The notes under the pieces: generated by a model
Database searches by the model: none
What the model saw: the letters and a program-made list of their open reading frames with translations, nothing else
What the model was told of the DNA's origin: nothing
Source: Andeanibacterium sp036384795
Lineage (GTDB): Bacteria > Pseudomonadota > Alphaproteobacteria > Sphingomonadales > Sphingomonadaceae
NCBI GenBank assembly: GCA_036384795.1
Contig: DASVLP010000078.1
Coordinates: forward strand, 1 to 64,000
Direction: 5' to 3'
DNA: 64,000 nt
Translations under genes and position numbers: made by a program
Shown: positions 49,577-58,517 of the stretch, piece by piece
How positions within the stretch are numbered: the stretch's first letter is position 1
How the letters are laid out: each line of letters starts with the position of its first letter

Positions 49577-49831
49577 ATGTCTCGCATTCTTGCCGACCTG
49601 CCCGATGACGATATCAAATGGCTCGATGCGCGCGCCGCCGAGCAGGGCAAGTCGCGCGCTGCGGTGCTGCGCGAGGCGGTGACCGTCTACAAGGCCCAGT
49701 CGCCATCCGCCGGCAATAAGTCGTGGATCGAACGCGGGGCCGGCTACTGGAAGGATCGTGATGACATCGGCGATGCGGTTGAATACCAGCGCGCGATACG
49801 GGAAGACCGCACCCCTTACGACGAACTCTGA
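49577..49831 (+). CDS. vapB: Ribbon-helix-helix antitoxin (VapB/CopG type)
   Basis: 84-residue antitoxin. The N-terminal RHH fold (MSRILADLPDDDIKWLDARA, then GKSRAAVLREAVTVYK) binds DNA and the C-terminal acidic tail (DRDDIGDAVEYQRAIREDRT) probably wraps the toxin. It is immediately followed by a PIN-domain toxin and preceded by an exact palindrome. GC content is similar to neighbouring genes, so transfer is not recent, but the pair sits within the hexosamine gene group. Confidence 0.88.
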   Translation: MSRILADLPDDDIKWLDARAAEQGKSRAAVLREAVTVYKAQSPSAGNKSWIERGAGYWKDRDDIGDAVEYQRAIREDRTPYDEL

Positions 49832-49834
49832 CCG

Positions 49835-50200
49835 GTGTCCGACCCTTTCTTCGACACCAATATCCTGATCGATTGGCTGAAGGATCGCCGCCAAGCCATC
49901 GCCGAGCTATCGCGTTACAATCGCCACCGGGTCAGCCGGGTGGTGTGGACGGAGATCTTGGCCGGGGAGCCGCTGGAACGGCGCGATACCATTCAGCAGC
50001 TTATCGCTCCGTTCGAGGTGGTGGAGATCGACGCTCGCATAGCTTCCGCCGCTGCCGACATCAGGCACCGGATGAAAATGAAACTGATGGATGCCTACAT
50101 CCTCGCGACGGCGCAGGTTAACGGCGCAATTCTCATCACTCGCAACACCAAGGATTTCCCGGCGCAGATGCCCGGCATCCGCGTCCCCTACGAACTTTAG
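49835..50200 (+). CDS. vapC: PIN-domain toxin (VapC type)
   Basis: 121-residue PIN-domain ribonuclease; VapC toxins cut tRNA or rRNA. The acidic active-site residues are visible: Asp7 in FFDTN, Glu40 in VWTEILAG, Asp86 in LMDAYILATA and Asp107 in TRNTKDF. All four are present, so the toxin looks intact. The start is GTG at 49835, three bases after the antitoxin stop. glmS begins 12 bases downstream, so polar or read-through transcription into glmS is possible. Confidence 0.9.
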   Translation: MSDPFFDTNILIDWLKDRRQAIAELSRYNRHRVSRVVWTEILAGEPLERRDTIQQLIAPFEVVEIDARIASAAADIRHRMKMKLMDAYILATAQVNGAILITRNTKDFPAQMPGIRVPYEL

Positions 50201-50212
50201 AAAGAGCGACCC

Positions 50213-52048
50213 ATGTGCGGAATCATCGGCATCGTCGGCAAGCAGGACGTCGCCTCGCGATTGGTGGATGGCCTGCGCCGCATGGAATACCGCGGCTACG
50301 ACAGCGCCGGCATCTGCACGGTCGACGACGGCGGGCTGATTCGCCGCCGCGCGCCGGGCAAATTGCTCAACCTGGTCGGGGAACTGGAACGCCATCCGGC
50401 GCCCGGCACCACCGGTATCGCGCACACCCGCTGGGCCACTCACGGGGCGCCGACCACCAGCAACGCGCACCCGCACGCGACCCATGAGGTCGCCGTGGTC
50501 CACAACGGCATCATCGAGAACTTTCGCCCCTTGCGCGAGGAACTGCAGGCGCGGGGCCGCACGTTCGAAAGCGAAACCGACACCGAAGTCGTCGCGCACC
50601 TGGTCTCCGAGCAGATCGAAGGCGGCAAGGTCCCGCAGCAAGCCGTCGCCGAAGTGCTTCCGCGCCTGCGCGGCGCGTTCGCGCTGGCGATCGCGTTCCG
50701 CAGCCATCCCGAGCTGCTGATCGGCGCGCGGCTCGGCTCGCCGCTGGTCGTCGGTTATGGCGTCGAAGAAAACGAAGGGGAAACCTACCTCGGTTCCGAT
50801 GCCCTGGCGCTCGCGCCGCTGACCCAGCGCGTGAGCTACCTCGAAGAGGGCGACTGGGTGGTGATCGCGCGCGACGGCGCACAGGTGTTCGACCAGGACG
50901 GCAATCCGGCCCAGCGCGAGATCGTAACGTCGGGGGCCTCCGCGGCGACGATCGAGAAGGGCAACTTCCATCACTTCATGCAGAAGGAGATCTTCGAGCA
51001 GCCGGTGGTGGTGGCGCAGACCTTGCGCTCCTACGTTCGCCAGCTCGAGCGCCAGGTGGCCTTGCCGCAGCTCGACTTCGACCTCGCCGGGATCAGACGC
51101 GTCACGATCGTCGCGTGCGGCACCAGCTATTACGCCGGAATGGTCGCGAAGTACTGGTTCGAGCATTTCGCGCGGGTGCCGGTCGACATCGATGTCGCGA
51201 GCGAGTTTCGTTATCGCGACCCGGTGCTGGAGAAGGGCGGGCTGGCGCTGTTCCTCTCGCAAAGCGGCGAGACCGCCGACACGCTCGCCGCGCTGCGCCA
51301 TTGCCGCGCGGAGGGTCAGACCATCGCGGTGGTGGTCAACGTCCCCACCAGCTCGATGGCGCGCGAGGCGGACTTGCTGCTGCCGACCCACGCGGGCCCT
51401 GAAATCGGCGTCGCCTCGACCAAGGCGTTCACCTGCCAGCTCGGGGTTCTTGCCGCGCTCGCTGCGCGGATGGCGGTGGTGAACGGACACATCGACCGCG
51501 AGGAGGAGGAGCGGATCGTCGGCCATCTGCTCGAAGCGCCGGCCAGCCTCAATGCCGCGCTCGCCCATGACGAAGAGATCGCCGCGATGGCGCACCTGAT
51601 CGCGCCGGCGCGCGACGTGCTCTACCTGGGGCGCGGGCCGGACTATCCGCTGGCGCTCGAGGGAGCATTAAAGCTCAAGGAAATCAGTTACATCCACGCT
51701 GAAGGTTATGCTGCAGGCGAGATGAAGCACGGGCCGATCGCGTTGATCGACGAGGCGGTGCCGGTGATCGTGCTCGCGCCGTCCGGCCCATTGTTCGAGA
51801 AGACCGTTTCCAACATGCAGGAAGTGCGTGCCCGCGGCGGGAAGATCGTGCTGATCTCGGATGCCGAGGGCCTGGCGGAAGCGGGCGAGGGGTGCCTCGC
51901 GACGATCGAGATGCCGCGCGTCCACCCGCTGATCGCGCCGCTGGTGTACGCAGTGCCGGTGCAACTGCTCGCCTACCATGTCGCCGTCGCCAAGGGCACC
52001 GACGTCGACCAGCCGCGCAACCTGGCGAAATCGGTGACCGTCGAATAA
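50213..52048 (+). CDS. glmS: Glutamine-fructose-6-phosphate aminotransferase (isomerising)
   Basis: Makes glucosamine 6-phosphate; 611 residues. N-terminal glutaminase with the nucleophile Cys2 (MCGIIGIVG) and WATHGAPTTSNAHPH, followed by two SIS isomerase domains: VACGTSYYAGMVAKYW, LFLSQSGETADTLAAL and LKEISYIHAEGYAAGEMKHG. The C-terminus DQPRNLAKSVTVE matches the family. Normally next to glmU; here separated by an unknown gene and vapBC. No glmS ribozyme is visible, as expected outside Firmicutes. Confidence 0.97.
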   Translation: MCGIIGIVGKQDVASRLVDGLRRMEYRGYDSAGICTVDDGGLIRRRAPGKLLNLVGELERHPAPGTTGIAHTRWATHGAPTTSNAHPHATHEVAVVHNGIIENFRPLREELQARGRTFESETDTEVVAHLVSEQIEGGKVPQQAVAEVLPRLRGAFALAIAFRSHPELLIGARLGSPLVVGYGVEENEGETYLGSDALALAPLTQRVSYLEEGDWVVIARDGAQVFDQDGNPAQREIVTSGASAATIEKGNFHHFMQKEIFEQPVVVAQTLRSYVRQLERQVALPQLDFDLAGIRRVTIVACGTSYYAGMVAKYWFEHFARVPVDIDVASEFRYRDPVLEKGGLALFLSQSGETADTLAALRHCRAEGQTIAVVVNVPTSSMAREADLLLPTHAGPEIGVASTKAFTCQLGVLAALAARMAVVNGHIDREEEERIVGHLLEAPASLNAALAHDEEIAAMAHLIAPARDVLYLGRGPDYPLALEGALKLKEISYIHAEGYAAGEMKHGPIALIDEAVPVIVLAPSGPLFEKTVSNMQEVRARGGKIVLISDAEGLAEAGEGCLATIEMPRVHPLIAPLVYAVPVQLLAYHVAVAKGTDVDQPRNLAKSVTVE

Positions 52049-52117
52049 CGCCCCCGCGCAACAAACGCGGGCTCCGGCTTTACCTCGTCCTAACCAATTT
52101 CACTTAGCCATCCGAGC

Positions 52118-54478
52118 GTGAGCGACACGCATTCGGATCTGCCCCAATTGCCCTTGCGGCTGAGCAATCTCGCCGTGATCGGGCTGACCCCGCCCCAGGA
52201 AGGGAGCTGGGCGCGCCTGCGCTCGCTGCAATACGCGCGCCTCGAAAGCATTTCGCTGTCGCGCTTCCTCGCGCACGCGATCGCGCTGTTCCTGACCTTC
52301 AGCATCTTCTGGAACAAGGTGCATCCGGTGGTCCTGGCGCTGTGGGTGGTCGCGCTGGTCGGCGCGCTCTACCACGCCTCGCGGGTCGACGATGGGCTGA
52401 GGGACGTCGACCGCCGGGCGATGACCAAGCAGGAATACCATCGTCACGCCTTCAGCATCGCGATTGTCGGGGCTGTCTGGGCCGCGCCGTTCTTCCTGTT
52501 CGTGCCGCATGGCACCGCATCCGATCATGTCGCGTTCTGGGCGCTTACTGCGATGCTGATCACCGGCACTGCGCTGGTGTTCGCGGCGACGCCGGCGGTC
52601 ACCCTGGTGTTCGCCGCGGTCACCGGTCTGGCGGCGATCGTCAGCTTTGCGCTGAAGTTCGAGTTCGGGCTCGCCGCGCTTGCCGCCTCGTTCTGCGGCC
52701 TGGCGATGGGCGGCGCGATCCGCAGCGCGCGGACTTACGTCTCGGCCCGGATCGCCGAAGCCGGAGTTGCCGAAAAGAGCGAGGTCGTCTCGCTGCTGCT
52801 GCGCGAGTTCGAGGAGAATGAGGCGGACTGGCTGTGGCAGGTCGACACCGCCCGCCGCGTCCGCTCGGCGAGCCCGCGGTTCGCTTACGCGCTCGGCCGC
52901 GAGGGCAAGGAGATCGAAGGCAAGTCGTTCATCGAACTGATCGCAGGCGACGCGTGGGAGACCGGCCAGTTTCCGCCGAGCCTTCACGATCTCGCCGAGC
53001 GCCTGAAGCGCCGTGAGAGCTTCTCGACGCTGCTGGTCCAAGTCTCGATCGCCGGCGAGCGCCGGTGGTGGGAATTGTCGGGCACGCCCATCCTCGACGA
53101 GAACGGCCAGTTCCTCGGCTATCGCGGGGTCGGGTCCGACGTCACCGACAAGCGCGAGAGCGATGAGAAGATCGCCTACCTCGCGCGCTATGACACGCTC
53201 ACCGGCCTGCCCAATCGCCTGATGCTGACCGAAGCATTGGGCGATGCGATGCGCTATGCCGATCAATGGCGCACCAAATGCGCGTTCATGATGATCGACC
53301 TCGACCGTTTCAAGGCGGTCAACGATTCGCTCGGCCATCAGGTCGGAGACGTGCTGCTCGCGCAAGTCTCATCGCGGTTGCGCAGCCTGATGACCGAGAA
53401 CGAATTGTGCGGCCGCCTGGGCGGGGACGAGTTCGCGATCGTGGTGCGGGACGCCTCGGATCGCGGGCGGGTCGACAAGGTCGCCCACAGCATCATCGAG
53501 CAGCTCTCGCGGCCCTACGAGGTCGAGCACCATACGCTCTACGTCGGCGCCAGCGTCGGCTCGGCCGTGGGGCCGCGCGACGGCCAGACGGTCGAGACGC
53601 TGATGCGCAATGCCGACCTCGCGCTGTACCGCGCCAAGGATGAAGGCGGCTCGGTTCACTGCGTTTACGAGCCTTCGCTCCACGCCAACGCGGAGGAGCG
53701 CCGCCAACTCGAATTCGCGCTGCGCCGGGCGCTCGAATCGAACGAACTCTACCTCAACTATCAGCCGGTGGTCGACGCGCGCAGCGAGGCGATCCTGGGC
53801 TTCGAGGCACTGTTGCGGTGGAAGAACGCGGAGCTGGGCTTCATTCCGCCCGACAAGTTCATTCCGCTCGCCGAGGATACGCGGCTGATCGTCCCGATCG
53901 GCGACTGGGTGCTGCGCGAGGCCTGCCGCGAGGCAACCCGTTGGCCCGACCACGTGAAAGTGGCGGTCAACGTTTCGGGCGAGCAATTGCTCGATCCGCG
54001 TTTCGCCGGCACGGTGGTGAACGCGCTCTCGACCAGCAGGCTGCCTGCGCACCGGCTCGAGATCGAGGTTACCGAGAGCATCTTCGTGCGCGACGCGACC
54101 ACCGCGCGCAACACGCTGGAACAGATCATGGCGCTCGGCTGCTCGGTCGCGCTCGACGATTTCGGGACCGGTTATTCCTCGCTCGGCTACCTGCGCACGA
54201 TGCGCTTCTCGACGATCAAGATCGACCGCAGCTTCGTGCAGGGCGCGGTGAAGGACAGCGCCGAAAGCCTGGCGATCATCCGCGCAGTGGTCGCGATGGC
54301 CGACGCGCTCGACATGTCGACCACTGCCGAAGGCGTCGAGACCGCCGACGAGCACCAGCTGATCACGTCGCTCGGCTGCAAGAAGATCCAGGGCTATTAC
54401 TTTGGGCGCCCGATGGAAGCGACCGAGGCCCGCGGGCTGTTTCGCCACCCGGCGCAGGCGCGGGGGGCGGCGGCTTAG
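52118..54478 (+). CDS. Bifunctional GGDEF-EAL membrane protein
   Basis: 786-residue c-di-GMP protein. Four or five membrane helices (about residues 50-210), then a PAS-like domain (EENEADWLWQVDTARRVRSA; SGTPILDENGQFLGYRGVGS), GGDEF with GRLGGDEFAIVV and DTLTGLPNRLML, then EAL with GFEALLRW, DDFGTGYSSLGYL and IKIDRSFV. Both catalytic sites look complete, so it may make and degrade c-di-GMP. No RxxD I-site precedes GGDEF. GTG start at 52118. Convergent with purQ. Confidence 0.92.
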   Translation: MSDTHSDLPQLPLRLSNLAVIGLTPPQEGSWARLRSLQYARLESISLSRFLAHAIALFLTFSIFWNKVHPVVLALWVVALVGALYHASRVDDGLRDVDRRAMTKQEYHRHAFSIAIVGAVWAAPFFLFVPHGTASDHVAFWALTAMLITGTALVFAATPAVTLVFAAVTGLAAIVSFALKFEFGLAALAASFCGLAMGGAIRSARTYVSARIAEAGVAEKSEVVSLLLREFEENEADWLWQVDTARRVRSASPRFAYALGREGKEIEGKSFIELIAGDAWETGQFPPSLHDLAERLKRRESFSTLLVQVSIAGERRWWELSGTPILDENGQFLGYRGVGSDVTDKRESDEKIAYLARYDTLTGLPNRLMLTEALGDAMRYADQWRTKCAFMMIDLDRFKAVNDSLGHQVGDVLLAQVSSRLRSLMTENELCGRLGGDEFAIVVRDASDRGRVDKVAHSIIEQLSRPYEVEHHTLYVGASVGSAVGPRDGQTVETLMRNADLALYRAKDEGGSVHCVYEPSLHANAEERRQLEFALRRALESNELYLNYQPVVDARSEAILGFEALLRWKNAELGFIPPDKFIPLAEDTRLIVPIGDWVLREACREATRWPDHVKVAVNVSGEQLLDPRFAGTVVNALSTSRLPAHRLEIEVTESIFVRDATTARNTLEQIMALGCSVALDDFGTGYSSLGYLRTMRFSTIKIDRSFVQGAVKDSAESLAIIRAVVAMADALDMSTTAEGVETADEHQLITSLGCKKIQGYYFGRPMEATEARGLFRHPAQARGAAA

Positions 54479-54524
54479 ATTCAATTCCTCCCTGCCGCGA
54501 GCGATGGGGAGGATCGGGAGCTAT

Positions 54525-55202
54525 CTAGGCCTCTACCAGCCCGCGCACGACGCTTTCGAACAAGGCGCGGCCGTCGCTGCTGCCGACTGCGTCCTCGATC
54601 GCACGCTCCGGATGGGGCATCATGCCGAGCACGTTGCCCCCCTGGTTGAGCACTCCGGCGATGTCGTGGACCGATCCGTTCACCGGCTCGGCATAACGGA
54701 ACGCCACCCGGCCTTCGCCTTCGAGCCGGGCGAGCGTCCCGGCGTCGGCAAAGTAGTTGCCGTCAGCGTGCGCGATCGGGATGTGGATCGTTTCGCCCGC
54801 GTCGTACCCTGCGGTGAACAGCGACTGCGTGTTTTCGACCTTCAGCGGCACGGTGCGGCAGATGAAATGCTGGCTTGCGTTGCGCATCAGCGCCCCGGGC
54901 AGCAGGCCGGCTTCGGTCAGAACCTGGAAGCCGTTGCACACGCCCAGCACGGGCACGCCTCGCTCGGCCGCACAGACCACCGCGCGCATGACCGGGCTGC
55001 GCGCCGCCATCGCGCCGGACCGCAGATAGTCGCCATAGGAGAATCCGCCGGGCAGCGCGATGAAGTCGAGCCCCTCCGGCAGGTCGGCATCGCCGTGCCA
55101 CACCCGGGTCGTCGGGGTGCCGGATACGGCCTCGATCGCTACCGCCAGGTCGCGGTCGCAGTTCGAGCCGGGGAAGGTGATGACGGCGGAACGAAAAGCC
55201 AT
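54525..55202 (-). CDS. purQ: Phosphoribosylformylglycinamidine synthase, glutaminase subunit
   Basis: 225-residue class I glutaminase that supplies ammonia to PurL. Catalytic Cys in VLGVCNGFQVL (nucleophile elbow) and His/Glu in MMPHPERA; the N-terminus SAVITFPGSNCDRDL is typical. Works as PurLQS complex in purine synthesis. One base separates it from purS upstream; purL is not in the window. Confidence 0.96.
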   Translation of the reverse strand: MAFRSAVITFPGSNCDRDLAVAIEAVSGTPTTRVWHGDADLPEGLDFIALPGGFSYGDYLRSGAMAARSPVMRAVVCAAERGVPVLGVCNGFQVLTEAGLLPGALMRNASQHFICRTVPLKVENTQSLFTAGYDAGETIHIPIAHADGNYFADAGTLARLEGEGRVAFRYAEPVNGSVHDIAGVLNQGGNVLGMMPHPERAIEDAVGSSDGRALFESVVRGLVEA

Positions 55203-55203
55203 C

Positions 55204-55434
55204 CTACTTCCTTTCGATGCGATAATTCTCGATTACCATGTTCGCGAGCAGCTGGCGGCACATCTCGTCGAGCTGCGCATCTGTAACGCTGTCATCCACC
55301 TCGAGCTCGATCAAGCGCCCGGCGCGCACGCCGTTCACGCCCGTAAAGCCGAGCCCTTCGAGCGCGTGATGGATCGCGCGGCCTTGCGGATCGAGCACCC
55401 CGGGCTTGAGGCTGACGTGGACGTGGACTTTCAT
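55204..55434 (-). CDS. purS: Phosphoribosylformylglycinamidine synthase subunit PurS
   Basis: 76-residue small subunit needed for small PurL activity. Sequence MKVHVHVSLKPGVLDPQGRA and VEVDDS-type segment (ELEVDDSVTDAQLDEMCRQL) match PurS, with a short ferredoxin-like fold. Start ATG at 55434. First gene of purS-purQ; the convergent GGDEF-EAL gene bounds the unit. Confidence 0.93.
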   Translation of the reverse strand: MKVHVHVSLKPGVLDPQGRAIHHALEGLGFTGVNGVRAGRLIELEVDDSVTDAQLDEMCRQLLANMVIENYRIERK

Positions 55435-55517
55435 CGGCGGCCTTTCGCGCGAGGGGGCGGGGGAGGACTCGCGCGCCCTATGGCCCCGTGCCGCACTTTC
55501 CGCAAGGCGGGCGCGGA

Positions 55518-58391
55518 CTACTTCGCCCCGCCTTGCGCCGCTTTCTTCGGCAGCACGTCGATCTCCAACCGCTGATCGGGGTCGAGGTAGCGCTGGGCCA
55601 TCGCCTGCACGTCGGCGGCGGTCAGGCCCTGGACGATCTCCTTGCCTTTCAGGAAGCGGTCGATCCGCTCGGGCTTGCTCTGGGCGCGCTCGACGAGGTT
55701 CATCCAGCCCTCGTTGGTCTTGAGCGCGTTGTCGTAGGCTTCGAGCAGCGGCTGACGCGCGCGCAGCAGCACGTCGTCGTCCACCGGGGCGGCGCGCAGC
55801 TTGGCGATCGTCTCGATCATCGCCTTGCGGGTCGCGTCGACTTGCGAGGTATCGACCGATGCCTCGATCTCGAACGTCCCCCAGCCGGGATAATAGCGCG
55901 ACTGCTCGGCCTCGACCTGCGGCGAGTACGTCTGGCCCAGTTCCTCGCGCAAATTGTCGGTCAGCTCGATGTCCACCACCCGCTGGAGCATCTCGAGCTT
56001 GCGGTCCTCGACGAAGTCCTTGTTGTCGCGGGTCGGCCAGTCGAAATCGACCAGCGCCTGGTTCGCCGCACCCGTGTGATAGAGCGTGTGGACCCCGCGC
56101 TGCGCGGTGAAGCTGCGGTCGCGGTTGTCGGTGTAGGGCCGATCCTGGGGCTCGCGCGCCGGCAGCGCGCCCAGCGTCTTGGCCACCAGCGCGATTGCGT
56201 TGCTCTCGTCGATATCACCCACCAGCGCGAGCTCCAGCGAGCCGTGCTGCAGCCGGTCGCCGATCGTCGACTTGAGCTGCGCGAAGGTCTGCCCGAGGTA
56301 GGCTCCCTCGGGCTGCAGGGTGAAGCGCGGATCGTTGTCGCTGACGATCGCGTCCTGCTGGATCTGAAGCACCCGCTCGGGCGTGGCGTCCTTGCTCGCG
56401 AAATAGTTTGCGACGCCGCGGCGATACTGCTCTTCGCCTTGCGGACGATAGCCCGGATCGGTGATCGAGGCGGTCAGCAAGTCGAGCTGCAGCTCCAGAT
56501 CGCGCGGCGTCGTCGTTCCCGCCATCACGAACGTCTCGACGTCCGGATTGATCGAGAAATCGACGCTGTGGCCGGCGAGGATCGACTGGAGATCGTCGTA
56601 CGAATGCTTGCCGAGGCCCCCGAGCGGCAGCAGCGGCACCATGTTGGTCGCGATCGGATCGGACTTGGTGTCGAGCATCTGGCCGCCGTCGAGGTTGAGC
56701 TCGAAGTTCACCCGGTCGCGCTTGATGTCGGTGCGCTTGAGGTTGAGGCGCACGCCGTTGGCGAAGTCGATCGTGCGGATGCCCAGGCGCGGATCGATCT
56801 TGTCCGAGACGACCTGACCGGGGTTGCCGAAATCGGTGTAGCCGAACTCGCCCAGGTCGGCCGCGCTGGCCTGCACGATCGGCGCGGCCATGTCCGCGTT
56901 CCACGCATCGCGCAGCGCCTTTTCGCCGCCTTCGGGCGCGGTGCGGCCCTCGAAGCGCAGCAGCGGGTTGTCGAGCGGGATGGCCTCGGTTTCGAGCGCG
57001 GCCAGCACCGCCTCGGGGGTGATCTCGGGCTGCATGGCGTTGAACCGGTCGAGTTGGCTTTGCGGCGTGGTCGGCACCTGGTCATCGTGCAGCAGGTTGA
57101 TCGCTTCGTTGGTGTAAGTCGAATTGTTGAGCGTGTCGGCTGCCGCTGCAGTGTTTTCGAGGCTGGTGCGGATATTGGCGACCTGCTCTGCGACTTCGGG
57201 CTTGGTGAAGCCGAACTTCATTGCCCGGCGGTATTCCGCGGCGGCCGCATCGAGACCCCTACGCCACTCGCCGTTGCCGGTGTCGATCGACAGGCTGGTG
57301 GTGCGCACCGTCTTGAACAGGTTCTCGGTCGAGAAGTTCGCGTCGCGGAACGGGGGGTTGTCGCCGTGGGCCAGGCGTTCCAGCCGCCGGTTGACGATGC
57401 CGTAGCCGATCTGTCGCAGCAGCTTGAGCTTGCGGTTGGCGATCGTGTCGGGCTCATCGAGCCACGGGCCGTTGACCGCGACGGTCACGCCTTCGGACAG
57501 CGCGGGATCGACATAGACCTCGGTCAAGCCTTTGCGGGCGAAGTCGACCGGCCCAGCCTTGGGTTCGGGCTGCGTCGGGGCCGGTTTCCAGTCGCTGAAA
57601 TGCTGCCGGATCTTGGCTTCGACCAGCGCCGGATCGAAGTCCCCGACCACGATCAGGGTCACGTTGCCGGGCGTGTAAGCGCGGCTCCAGAACGCCTTGA
57701 GGTTTTGCGAGTTCGCGGCGTCGAGCGTTTCGGTGGTGCCGATCGGAAAGCGTGCGGCGAACTTCGCTTGCGGGTAAAGGAACTGCCAGGCATCGTGGAA
57801 GTCGCGGTACGAGAACGTGTCGCGCACGCGCTTTTCTGACAGCACCACCCCGCGCTCCCGGTCGATCGCGCCCTGGTTGAAGCTCAGTTCGCTCGAAGTC
57901 TCGCGCATCAGCATCAGCGCCGTATCGAGCAAGTCGGGGTCGTTGCGCGGCAGGTCGAGCTGATACAGCGTGAGGTCGAAGCTGGTCGACGCGTTGGTAT
58001 CGGCCCCGAACGCCAGCCCCTTGCGCTCGAGCAGCTTGACCATCTCGCCTTCGGGCACGTGGGTCGAGCCGTTAAACGCCATGTGCTCGATGAAATGGGC
58101 GTAGCCCTGCTCGGCATCGGTTTCCGAAATCGACCCGGCATTCACGTAGAGCCGCACTTGTGCTTGCGCCTTAGGGGTGGCGTTTGGGCGAATGATGTAG
58201 CGCATCCCGTTCGGGAGCTTGCCGAACTTGAACGTCGGATCGACCGGCAGGTCGCTCTTCTGCCAGGCCCAGTCGGGCTTCGCGACCGCGTGGGCGGCGG
58301 GAGCCTTGGCGAGCAGCGGCGCCTGCGGCGCGGCGAGCGTGAGGGCGAGCAGTGCGGCGCCCGCGGTCAGAGCCTTGAAGCGAAGTCTCAT
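55518..58391 (-). CDS. Secreted M16 family metallopeptidase (second paralogue)
   Basis: 957-residue periplasmic pitrilysin-type zinc peptidase. Signal peptide (KALTAGAALLALTLAAPQAP), then two M16 halves. The zinc motif H-x-x-E-H is HFIEH at residues 99-103 in QGYAHFIEHMAFNGS; the second half is inactive-like. The paralogue at 23929-26871 shares the architecture (about 980 residues) but the sequences differ widely. Start at 58391 with GGGAG upstream. It lies 83 bases from purS, so transcription may be independent. Confidence 0.92.
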   Translation of the reverse strand: MRLRFKALTAGAALLALTLAAPQAPLLAKAPAAHAVAKPDWAWQKSDLPVDPTFKFGKLPNGMRYIIRPNATPKAQAQVRLYVNAGSISETDAEQGYAHFIEHMAFNGSTHVPEGEMVKLLERKGLAFGADTNASTSFDLTLYQLDLPRNDPDLLDTALMLMRETSSELSFNQGAIDRERGVVLSEKRVRDTFSYRDFHDAWQFLYPQAKFAARFPIGTTETLDAANSQNLKAFWSRAYTPGNVTLIVVGDFDPALVEAKIRQHFSDWKPAPTQPEPKAGPVDFARKGLTEVYVDPALSEGVTVAVNGPWLDEPDTIANRKLKLLRQIGYGIVNRRLERLAHGDNPPFRDANFSTENLFKTVRTTSLSIDTGNGEWRRGLDAAAAEYRRAMKFGFTKPEVAEQVANIRTSLENTAAAADTLNNSTYTNEAINLLHDDQVPTTPQSQLDRFNAMQPEITPEAVLAALETEAIPLDNPLLRFEGRTAPEGGEKALRDAWNADMAAPIVQASAADLGEFGYTDFGNPGQVVSDKIDPRLGIRTIDFANGVRLNLKRTDIKRDRVNFELNLDGGQMLDTKSDPIATNMVPLLPLGGLGKHSYDDLQSILAGHSVDFSINPDVETFVMAGTTTPRDLELQLDLLTASITDPGYRPQGEEQYRRGVANYFASKDATPERVLQIQQDAIVSDNDPRFTLQPEGAYLGQTFAQLKSTIGDRLQHGSLELALVGDIDESNAIALVAKTLGALPAREPQDRPYTDNRDRSFTAQRGVHTLYHTGAANQALVDFDWPTRDNKDFVEDRKLEMLQRVVDIELTDNLREELGQTYSPQVEAEQSRYYPGWGTFEIEASVDTSQVDATRKAMIETIAKLRAAPVDDDVLLRARQPLLEAYDNALKTNEGWMNLVERAQSKPERIDRFLKGKEIVQGLTAADVQAMAQRYLDPDQRLEIDVLPKKAAQGGAK

Positions 58392-58517
58392 CGGTCTCCC
58401 GTGCCCCTGCGGCGGCAGGGTCCGTCTCAGGTGCGGCGCGGCCGCTGACAAGCCTCGCCTAAGCGAAGGCGCTGCCCCTGTGAAGCCAAGAGACTGAATG
58501 CGGGGTGAAAGTGGGTC

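Noticed and set aside
52049..52117. Terminator between glmS and the GGDEF-EAL gene
   Set aside because: A CCCGCG/CGCGGG stem is visible but short and without a U tract; not enough to call.
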